From positions 1-5,158 of the forward strand of contig SPLB01000227.1 of assembly GCA_004566265.1 (NCBI GenBank): 5,158 nucleotides of DNA. Reading direction: 5' to 3'. The translations under genes and the position numbers were made by a program. This DNA is from Paracoccaceae bacterium (lineage in GTDB: Bacteria > Pseudomonadota > Alphaproteobacteria > Rhodobacterales > Rhodobacteraceae). Positions 1-4,822 of the stretch are shown one piece after another. Below the pieces are notes generated by a model, which did no database searches, was not told where the DNA came from, and saw only the letters and a list, made by a program, of their open reading frames with translations. How positions within the stretch are numbered: the stretch's first letter is position 1; each line of letters starts with the position of its first letter.

Positions 1-2
1 AA

Positions 3-542
3 GGCTTTTTGCGGTCCGAGACCTCGCTCATTCAGACCATCGGCCGCGCCGCACGGAACGCCGATGGCCGTGTGATCATGTATGCCGACAAGATCACCGG
101 CTCGATGGAGCGCGCGCTGGCCGAAACCAATCGCCGCCGCGCCAAGCAGATCGCCTATAACGAAGAACACGGCATCACGCCCGAGACGGTGCAGAAAAAC
201 GTCGAAGACGTGCTGGCGGGGCTCTACGAGGGCGACGTGGACATGAACCGCGTCACCGCCACTGTCGACAAGCCGATGCATGGCGCGAACCTCGAGGCGC
301 ATCTGAACGGCCTCAAGGAAGAAATGCGCAAAGCCGCCGAGAACCTGGAGTTCGAAGAGGCCGCCCGCCTGCGCGACGAGGTCAAACGTCTGGAGGCCGT
401 GGACCTCGCCGTCAGCGACGATCCGCTGGCCCGACAATCGGCAGTCGAGGCCGCCTCCGAAGCTGCCGTGAAGTCCCGAGGCCGCTCAACCGCCGGCCGC
501 GCAGGGCAACGGGGCGGGAATGTGAAACGGCGTGGGCGGTAG
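3..542 (+). CDS. uvrB: UvrABC excinuclease subunit B, C-terminal part (5' end outside window)
   Basis: UvrB is the damage-verifying helicase-like subunit of cytoplasmic nucleotide excision repair. It is loaded by UvrA and then recruits UvrC for incision. About 179 residues are visible. The reading frame is open from base 3 and begins GFLRSETSLIQTIGRAARN, which contains superfamily 2 helicase motif VI (QTIGRAARN) with its arginine fingers. The conserved segment around YADKITGSME and the YNEEHGITPE motif follow. Near residues 97-132 lies a UVR domain (LEFEEAARLRDEVKRLE), the helical hairpin that contacts UvrC. After it comes a ~45-residue low-complexity basic tail ending in VKRRGR, which the E. 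coli protein lacks. The TTG at base 9 is an internal leucine, not a start; the real start lies well upstream, since family members are about 670-730 residues. The stop is TAG at 540-542. The family assignment is close to certain. Base composition is GC-rich, in contrast with the next gene. Confidence 0.97.
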   Translation, partial: GFLRSETSLIQTIGRAARNADGRVIMYADKITGSMERALAETNRRRAKQIAYNEEHGITPETVQKNVEDVLAGLYEGDVDMNRVTATVDKPMHGANLEAHLNGLKEEMRKAAENLEFEEAARLRDEVKRLEAVDLAVSDDPLARQSAVEAASEAAVKSRGRSTAGRAGQRGGNVKRRGR

Positions 543-600
543 AAAGCTACTTCTGAAAACAGTCCTTTCCACGACAGCGCCCCCGATCTATTACTGCTAT

Positions 601-1464
601 ATGGCGAAAAAGAATTATATTATTTTCAGTGACGAATCGGATAGTTCTGGAAAGTTCTATGGAAATTTCTTCGGCGGGGTGCTTCTGAAGGCTGAAGATC
701 GTCAAGCCATCGAAAAACTGCTTGCAGCAAAGAAAGAAGAGTTGAACTTTGGCAACGAATTAAAGTGGCAAAAAGTAACTCCGAACTACTTGGCTAAGTA
801 CAAAGAGTTCATGGATTATTACTTTACGTTTGTAGCCAGTGGGCGCCTTAAGGTTCGCATAATGTTCACTCAAAACATCTACGAGGCACAAGGCCTAACC
901 AAGGAACAACGGGACAAAGCTTATTTTTACCTATATTATCAATTTCTTAAGAACGCATTCGGACTGCGTTACTGCACCCCCAGTTCGCTTGATCGGGTAA
1001 CCTTTAGTATATTCTTGGACCAGATCCCGGACACAAAGGAAAAAATCAATAACTTCAAAACATATTTATCGGCAATACCCGAAACTCTTTCATGGGAAGG
1101 CCTCAACTTAAGAATTCCTAAAAGTCATATCGCAAACGTGGACTCATCCGAGCATTCAATTTTGCAGGGCTTGGACGTGATATTAGGTGCAATGTGTTTT
1201 CGCTTGAACGACAAACACAGAGAAAAGCCGGAAGGTGCCCGGGTTAGAGGTAAACGAACCATCGCTAAAGAAGCACTATACAAAAACATCAACCGTCGAA
1301 TTCGTGAAATCTACCCGAATTTTAATATCGGGGGTTCCACAGGAATTCAAAACGGCCCTGCGGACCGATGGCATCACCAATACAGGCATTGGCGCTTTGT
1401 TCCCACAAATCACACAGTGGATCTCGACAAAGGCAAGAGAAGAGCCCCGACCGGTCCTACATGA
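601..1464 (+). CDS. DUF3800 domain-containing protein
   Basis: This is a 287-residue protein that I recognise as DUF3800 family (function not established), full length for that family. It opens with the hallmark strand and acidic pair IIFSDES (D11, E12), followed by a glycine-rich strand (FFGGVLL), the ELKWQKV motif (E53 to V59), a later strand ending in an acid (FSIFLD, D140), and a helix carrying D192 (ILQGLDVILGA), where relatives usually read LADLLAG. It ends with the typical RWHHQYRHWRF block near residues 256-265. These spaced acids resemble an RNase H-like metal site, so a nuclease role is possible, but that is inference. ATG 601 is chosen because the hallmark motif starts within ten residues. 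The frame stays open back to GTG 532, but that would overlap uvrB and add 23 residues without family features. No clear Shine-Dalgarno precedes ATG 601, so leaderless or weak initiation is possible. It lies 58 bases after uvrB on the same strand. Its AT-rich DNA and codon use differ sharply from both neighbours, suggesting transfer. Confidence 0.85.
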   Translation: MAKKNYIIFSDESDSSGKFYGNFFGGVLLKAEDRQAIEKLLAAKKEELNFGNELKWQKVTPNYLAKYKEFMDYYFTFVASGRLKVRIMFTQNIYEAQGLTKEQRDKAYFYLYYQFLKNAFGLRYCTPSSLDRVTFSIFLDQIPDTKEKINNFKTYLSAIPETLSWEGLNLRIPKSHIANVDSSEHSILQGLDVILGAMCFRLNDKHREKPEGARVRGKRTIAKEALYKNINRRIREIYPNFNIGGSTGIQNGPADRWHHQYRHWRFVPTNHTVDLDKGKRRAPTGPT

Positions 1465-1468
1465 ATAA

Positions 1469-1485
1469 TCCAAGTGGGACTTGGA
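1469..1485 (+). repeat. Short hairpin just after the DUF3800 stop
   Basis: There is a perfect 7-bp inverted repeat, TCCAAGT and ACTTGGA, around a GGG loop, starting 4 bases after the stop codon at 1464. It could be the stem of a weak transcription terminator for the DUF3800 gene. No T-run follows directly: the nearest is TTTTT at 1510-1514, too far for a canonical intrinsic terminator. The stem is visible; any termination role is inference. Confidence 0.35.
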
Positions 1486-1628
1486 CCTTCGGAACAATCA
1501 GGGCTCTGGTTTTTCTACACACAAAACTCACGTGCAGTCAACGTGGGACTACATGTTGGAGCACGCCCCATAAAAAGCACAACATAAACCTTCACCTGCG
1601 GTGTGCACTTGAAACCGCTATTGAATAA

Positions 1629-1670
1629 CAACGCCCGCTGCGCATCCGTCAGCCAAAAAAGATCAGACAT
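1629..1670 (-). pseudogene. IS5-family transposase, N-terminal remnant
   Basis: Reading the minus strand from ATG at 1670 gives MSDLFWLTDAQRALL, which closely matches the N-terminus of many alphaproteobacterial IS5-family transposases (recalled consensus MSDLFWLTDAQMARL, then a PFFPKSHG-type motif). After about 14-15 residues the match stops: the following FNSGFKCTPQV has nothing in common with the family, and the frame ends at 1515 without any DDE motif. The complete protein would be several hundred residues, so this is a dead fragment of under 50 bases. The open frame extends upstream to 1721, but the family start is the methionine at 1670. A small inverted repeat (CGGTT, four-base loop, AACCG) at 1681-1694 sits just upstream. 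It marks a former insertion or rearrangement point. The match rests on recall of the family consensus, not on a search. Confidence 0.65.
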
Positions 1671-1783
1671 GTTCACCGCTCGGTTTTCGAACCGTGAAAC
1701 ACGCGGCCAAGCAGAAATCAATCGGTCCTGAGCCTAGCCAACGCGGCGCATGTGCGGCCCAAGGCCCAATGAGAATTGATGTT

Positions 1784-4000
1784 CTAGGCCACGTGCATTT
1801 CACGCAAATCCCGCCGCTTCAGCGCAACGCGCGCCAAGCCTCCGTACACATGAGACACACGCGCGCGGCCATGCGCGCCAACCAGACCCTGAACGGCCGC
1901 CAATTCCGGAAACAGCGTAAACAGCTCGCGCCTGCCTTCGTCGGACAGGCCCAGCACCGCTTCGGGGCCCGGCCAAAAGGTTTCAGTGGCCACCCCTTCG
2001 GCAAAGATCACTTCGTGTTGCTCTGTCATCAGATGAACGTAGGTCACGCCAAACGCAACACCTCGGCGCGTGCAGCGCGGATCTATATCGCTGAGCAGTT
2101 TGGCCGACACAAAAGCCTCGCTCCGGCGCGCGCTTTGCCCAAAAACGTGACGTCCCGCAACCAACCGATGCTGAGGCGACACGAGCATTGGCCGCTGCGG
2201 CGATATAAACCCACCTGGCTTGACACAATAGGGGCGCAGTTTCGGGTTCGCCCGCAATTCCTCTGGCGAAAGGCTGCGGCGTCCGGTCCAGATCACAGGC
2301 CGAAACCCATTGTCCGCGGTCTGCACCAGATCTCCAACCTGAATATTCCCCGCTGGAACCGCCCCACGGGCGGTCGCGATGCGCACATCCGGCGTAAAGC
2401 AGGGGACGCCCGCAGCATAGAGCTGCGGCACCGTATTGATTTGATTGGGAGCCACCCCTTCGAGCACCAGTTGCTCTCCGCTGGGGAAGGACAAAAGCGC
2501 ATTCCCCAACCCGTCATCACCAACAGCAACGTCCCAGGCCCGGACCGCTCCGCCCGGACCAGTGCCGCCGATCAGATCGGACACATCTAGTTGGTCGTTG
2601 AAATGGCCATTCCCATCATCATCACTGATGTCAAAGTCGCTTACAGAGTCGACCCCGCCTGAGGCTGTCAGGACCAGTTCATCATAACCGGTCCCGCCGG
2701 TGATAGAGTCATCACCGGCACCAAAACGGACCGTATCATCGCCCGCGCCCGCATCAATCACAACACCTGCACTGTCAGCAGACGCATCGACCTGATCAGA
2801 CTGGTCTGTCAGATCCAGCGCCTCGATTTCCGAGAAAGTAACGGTGTCAGAGCCATCGGTGATCGTACCGGCCTCACCCCCAGTATAGGTGACGGTGACG
2901 CCCGAAGGGACCGCCGTAAGGTCGACGGTATCGACATCGTTGCCCCCTTCGCCCCCTTGCAGCGTGTCATTGCCAAAATTGTCTTCGAGCTGGAACGTGT
3001 CGGCGTCGGCGTCACCGAACATCAGATCCGCGCCGTCGCCGCCAGCCAAGGTGTCTGCCCCATCCCCACCGAGCAGCGTGTCACCTCCTTCGCCACCATC
3101 CAGACAGTCGTCGCCGATGCCGCCGTCCAAAAGGTCATCGCCGTCTTCACCCGACAGCACGTCATCACCGCCCTGGCCATAGACCGTGTCGTCGCCATCC
3201 CCCCCAGAGATCGTATCCGCCCCTTGTTCGATCGGCGTTACATCTGACTCTTCTATGGTATTGCCAGACAGGGTGAACCCCGAGTAGCCATCGCGGGTCT
3301 GCAACGTAAATTCGATTTCACACTGATCCTGAAACTGGGCCGAGAACCAAGCGTCTTGATCTTTATAACTATTTTGTTCGCTTCCGGTGGCTTTCACCAA
3401 CCCGCCCACATCTTCTGTGGTCAGCGATGTATTCTTCGAGACACCAAATGTGGTGAAACTGTTGCCATCAACAATAACAGCCTCAGCATCACCTGAGCCG
3501 CTGTTGTCGTCGATATCATTGAATGTTGCGGTCGAGTTTAGATAAACTGGATCACTGGTGCTCGGGTCAAAAAACTCCAACCGGAATTTCGCCTGATCAC
3601 CCGCGTCATCCCCTTTGAGCATTATTTCTCCGCCGGCAAGCTTGCCAAAGCTGACGGACATATCTTCATTGGATTTTTCGACAAGAACAAGTTTGCCTGA
3701 AACTTTCGTGCCGTCATCCAGCATCGCAACATTGCTGAAGACCGCATAATCCCCGGCAGACCCGGTTGAACCATCATGCGACACGCTTTGCAAATAATTG
3801 ATGTCAAGCACCAATGGCGACGCATCAAGCCCCTGATGAAACCCTTCACTGATGTCACCATAGACGAGGTCATTGCCCTCGCCAGCGGAGATGAGATCAT
3901 GGCCTTCTAGACCAGTAACCGTATCATCGCCAGCTCCGGCATTGATGCTGTCGTCGCCGGTCGAACCGTGGATATTATCGTTCATTGTGCCGCCGGTCAT
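1784..4000 (-). CDS. RTX calcium-binding protein with C-terminal Hint domain
   Basis: This is a 738-residue acidic protein, probably exported unfolded by a type I (ABC/MFP/TolC) system and folding outside the cell on binding Ca2+. No Sec signal peptide or membrane segment is visible, and no transporter genes are in the window. Domains in order: RTX nonapeptides at ~12-49 (for example AGAGDDTVT, AGEGNDLVY); an unrecognised beta-rich region at ~50-258; a main RTX block of about eight repeats at ~260-331 (GGDGDDTVY type); a spacer at ~332-414; a short RTX pair at ~415-437; a DSVSDFDISDDDGNGHFNDQLDVSDL stretch at ~451-476, split here as DSVSDFDISDDDGNG and HFNDQLDVSDL; and a Hint_2-type domain at ~533-680 with C534 (PCFTPDVRIATARG), MLVSPQHRLV (H611), and VHLMTEQHEVIFAEG. 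A ~58-residue tail ends ALKRRDLREMHVA. Hint domains are related to inteins and hedgehog autoprocessing domains, so self-cleavage near C534 is conceivable but unproven. ATG 4000 is supported by a GGAAA six bases upstream; ATG 3985 is an alternative. The substrate or target is unknown. Confidence 0.9.
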   Translation of the reverse strand: MTGGTMNDNIHGSTGDDSINAGAGDDTVTGLEGHDLISAGEGNDLVYGDISEGFHQGLDASPLVLDINYLQSVSHDGSTGSAGDYAVFSNVAMLDDGTKVSGKLVLVEKSNEDMSVSFGKLAGGEIMLKGDDAGDQAKFRLEFFDPSTSDPVYLNSTATFNDIDDNSGSGDAEAVIVDGNSFTTFGVSKNTSLTTEDVGGLVKATGSEQNSYKDQDAWFSAQFQDQCEIEFTLQTRDGYSGFTLSGNTIEESDVTPIEQGADTISGGDGDDTVYGQGGDDVLSGEDGDDLLDGGIGDDCLDGGEGGDTLLGGDGADTLAGGDGADLMFGDADADTFQLEDNFGNDTLQGGEGGNDVDTVDLTAVPSGVTVTYTGGEAGTITDGSDTVTFSEIEALDLTDQSDQVDASADSAGVVIDAGAGDDTVRFGAGDDSITGGTGYDELVLTASGGVDSVSDFDISDDDGNGHFNDQLDVSDLIGGTGPGGAVRAWDVAVGDDGLGNALLSFPSGEQLVLEGVAPNQINTVPQLYAAGVPCFTPDVRIATARGAVPAGNIQVGDLVQTADNGFRPVIWTGRRSLSPEELRANPKLRPYCVKPGGFISPQRPMLVSPQHRLVAGRHVFGQSARRSEAFVSAKLLSDIDPRCTRRGVAFGVTYVHLMTEQHEVIFAEGVATETFWPGPEAVLGLSDEGRRELFTLFPELAAVQGLVGAHGRARVSHVYGGLARVALKRRDLREMHVA
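1961..2404 (-). other. Hint domain coding segment of the RTX protein
   Basis: This segment encodes residues ~533-680. Block A of the Hint fold is VPCFTPDVRIATARG followed by IQVGDLVQTADNG. The block B-like motif is MLVSPQHRLV. A late motif is VTYVHLMTEQHEVIFAEGV, then ATETFWPG. This set is the usual signature of the Hint_2 family in secreted Rhodobacteraceae proteins. The classical intein terminal His-Asn pair is not seen at the end of the domain; the sequence runs on into a 58-residue tail. N-terminal S-acyl shift or cleavage chemistry via C534 could remain possible, by analogy with hedgehog-type Hint domains. Confidence 0.85.
2690..2758 (-). repeat. Third, short RTX block
   Basis: Two to three repeats lie at residues ~415-437 (DAGAGDDTVRFGAGDDSITGG region, G418 to G436). 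They are followed by a degenerate repeat and the acidic DFDISDDDGNG stretch, which looks like an additional calcium-binding loop. This block lies between the spacer and the Hint domain. Confidence 0.75.
3008..3223 (-). repeat. Main RTX nonapeptide repeat array
   Basis: These 216 bases encode about eight tandem nine-residue repeats of the form GGxGxDxLx (residues ~260-331), such as GGDGDDTVY, GQGGDDVLS and GGEGGDTLL. Such repeats build a parallel beta-roll that binds calcium between turns. One repeat carries a cysteine in the hydrophobic position (GGIGDDCLD, C299), which is unusual because RTX exoproteins tend to avoid cysteine. At the DNA level it is a degenerate 27-bp tandem repeat. Confidence 0.9.
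3854..3967 (-). repeat. N-terminal RTX nonapeptide repeats
   Basis: About four tandem nonapeptides lie at residues ~12-49 (GSTGDDSIN, AGAGDDTVT, GLEGHDLIS, AGEGNDLVY), within the first 50 residues. They are separated from the main array by ~210 residues of non-repetitive sequence. An RTX block right at the N-terminus confirms there is no room for a cleaved Sec signal peptide. Confidence 0.85.
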
Positions 4001-4006
4001 ATTCGT

Positions 4007-4011
4007 TTTCC
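4007..4011 (-). promoter_or_regulatory. Ribosome binding site of the RTX-Hint gene
   Basis: On the minus strand GGAAA lies six bases before ATG 4000, within an AT-rich context (TTTTGGAAAACGAATATG). This spacing is good for a Shine-Dalgarno and favours ATG 4000 over the in-frame ATG at 3985. Confidence 0.6.
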
Positions 4012-4024
4012 AAAATTCAGTTCC

Positions 4025-4038
4025 GCGTGACGTAACGC
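4025..4038. promoter_or_regulatory. Imperfect palindrome upstream of the RTX-Hint gene
   Basis: GCGTGACGTAACGC is a 14-bp palindrome with one mismatched pair, centred about 31 bases before ATG 4000. Its position in the 5' leader would suit a regulator binding site. No regulator is known from the window, and no convincing -35/-10 pair could be assigned here, so the role is speculative. Confidence 0.3.
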
Positions 4039-4289
4039 ACGGTAAAAATTAATGGCGCGGGGTGGACCCGAATCCCTCCCGCCAAAACAGTGGGGCAAGC
4101 CTTACGCAAAGCCCGATAAAGAATAGTAAAAACGTCAATAATTCTATGGCATGTCCCGTTTGAGGCAAAGGACACTCTTTCCCCGCATAGATCGGGGCTT
4201 GGTCGCATCGCTGTCCGGCTGTGCTGCTCTCATCTTAAGTGTCGGTGTTCAAGACGCCGCCACTTTTCACAGCAACACGGATAGGACAC

Positions 4290-4608
4290 ATGGCGAGAGA
4301 CATCATCACCGTCTTACCTGATCCGCTCGGTTGTCAGACATCTGATTGGCTGGGCCCTTGAGGCTGAGCTGAACGCTTTGCTTGCGCAGTTTGCCGACGG
4401 CGGGACCCCACCGGGACATGCGCAGGTCGCCGGCACGGCCTTTGGCCACTGGGCGAGGTCATGACCGATGTTGGCCTTCTTCCCGCAAAGCTGCCGTCTG
4501 TTCGTGATCGTGGGAGAGAGAAGTGCCGCACAGGGCCTCTGCCAAACCAGTTGGGCGGACCACCGCCAAACCAAAATCCGCGCTCGACTGAGATCATCCC
4601 GCGTACTT
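4290..4608 (+). pseudogene. IS256-family transposase, decayed 5' fragment
   Basis: This is the N-terminal third of a Mutator/IS256-type transposase, broken into at least two frames. From ATG 4290 one frame reads MARDIITVLPDP. Near 4317 the homology moves to the frame reading LIRSVVRHLIGWALEAELN and then ALLAQFADG, typical of the family's first helical region. At about 4429 it returns to the first frame, reading RHGLWPLGEVMTDVG and then KLPSVRDRG, which parallels the recalled family pattern RHGHLPEREVMTGIG...VKVPRVRDR. The shift looks like a single lost base, because AQV would run directly into RHG with one base added. Resemblance fades after ~4545 (weak LP...TEIIP) and ends by ~4605. No DDE catalytic segment remains. 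It is nonfunctional. The family call rests on motif recall, with good confidence because the matching motifs fall in the right order across the frame change. Confidence 0.75.
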
Positions 4609-4764
4609 TGCAACCGGCCGTTCAAGCTGCCGCATCGCCGCGCTCAAAATATTCCGTATGAAAAAAACCTGTCGGCCTTAAATAGCGGCGCAGACGCGCG
4701 GTTGCGAGCCTGGAGCGGATACGGTGCTGCAGGGGCAAAAGAGACCGCCGCCGAACCGCGAAAC
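4609..4764. other. Unassigned spacer after the transposase remnant
   Basis: This stretch lies between the last recognisable transposase codons and the terminator stem. It includes a seven-A run at 4661-4667. Open frames on both strands are short and show no known motif. It may be further eroded insertion-sequence DNA. Confidence 0.4.
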
Positions 4765-4805
4765 ACCAAAGGGAACGGCATTCTCTGAATGCTGCCCCCT
4801 TTGGT
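4765..4805 (-). terminator. Stem-loop terminator of the metal-binding protein gene
   Basis: A long hairpin has an outer 9-bp perfect stem (ACCAAAGGG at 4765-4773 with CCCTTTGGT at 4797-4805), two mismatched pairs, then an inner 8-bp stem including one G-T pair, closed by a 3-base loop at 4784-4786. It lies 17 bases past the minus-strand stop codon at 4823-4825. On the minus strand the stem is followed by GTGTTTCG, a short and imperfect U-tract, so termination is likely but may not be fully intrinsic. Confidence 0.75.
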
Positions 4806-4822
4806 TTCATCTCAATGCTGGT

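Larger units (their letters stand above)
1465..1783. other. Intergenic scar region between converging genes
   Basis: These ~320 bases separate the DUF3800 gene (plus) from the RTX-Hint gene (minus), whose 3' ends face each other. The region holds the hairpin at 1469-1485, a repeated word GTGGGACT at 1474-1481 and 1543-1550, and the IS5-type transposase start on the minus strand near 1629-1670. No tRNA, no complete gene and no convincing terminator for the minus-strand gene were found. The short open frames here have no recognisable products. The patchwork look fits decayed mobile DNA. Confidence 0.6.
4001..4289. other. Intergenic region upstream of the RTX-Hint gene
   Basis: These ~290 bases lie between the RTX-Hint start and the IS256-type fragment, which point away from each other. 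The region should carry the RTX-Hint promoter. A TTGACG on the minus strand at about 4132-4137 is a -35-like hexamer, but no good -10 lies 16-18 bases downstream. A 5-bp stem (CCCCG, seven-base loop, CGGGG) is at 4181-4197. Bases from about 4240 probably belong to the leader of the former insertion sequence. No supported small gene was found. Confidence 0.5.

Noticed and set aside
1235..1468. Plus-strand frame overlapping the DUF3800 3' end, considered as evidence of a frameshift
   Set aside because: The DUF3800 frame itself carries the conserved RWHHQYRHWRF ending, so no frameshift is needed and the overlapping frame has no family features.
1694..2590. Long plus-strand open frame of 298 codons
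   Set aside because: It is antisense to the Hint-domain part of the RTX protein, whose minus-strand frame has clear conserved motifs. The plus-strand product is Arg/His/Pro-rich with no recognisable domain, as expected of a shadow frame in GC-rich DNA.
2889..3247. Two overlapping plus-strand frames opposite the RTX repeats
   Set aside because: Their Ser/Pro-rich or Val/Ala-rich periodic products simply mirror the 27-bp RTX repeat in the other strand.
2957..3247. Possible CRISPR-like array, because of regular short repeats
   Set aside because: The periodicity is 27 bp without unique spacers and matches coding RTX nonapeptides.
4132..4155. TTGACG as the -35 of a sigma-70 promoter for the RTX-Hint gene
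   Set aside because: No acceptable -10 hexamer lies 16-18 bases downstream on the minus strand, so no promoter is annotated.
4017..4208. 63-codon minus-strand frame just upstream of the RTX-Hint gene
   Set aside because: No recognised motif, no convincing ribosome binding site, and it ends in the leader of the next gene. It looks like chance.
4314..4810. Several minus- and plus-strand frames of 62-106 codons
   Set aside because: They overlap the decayed transposase or the terminator stem and encode Arg/Pro-rich products without motifs. Only the pieces matching IS256-type motifs are retained, as a pseudogene.
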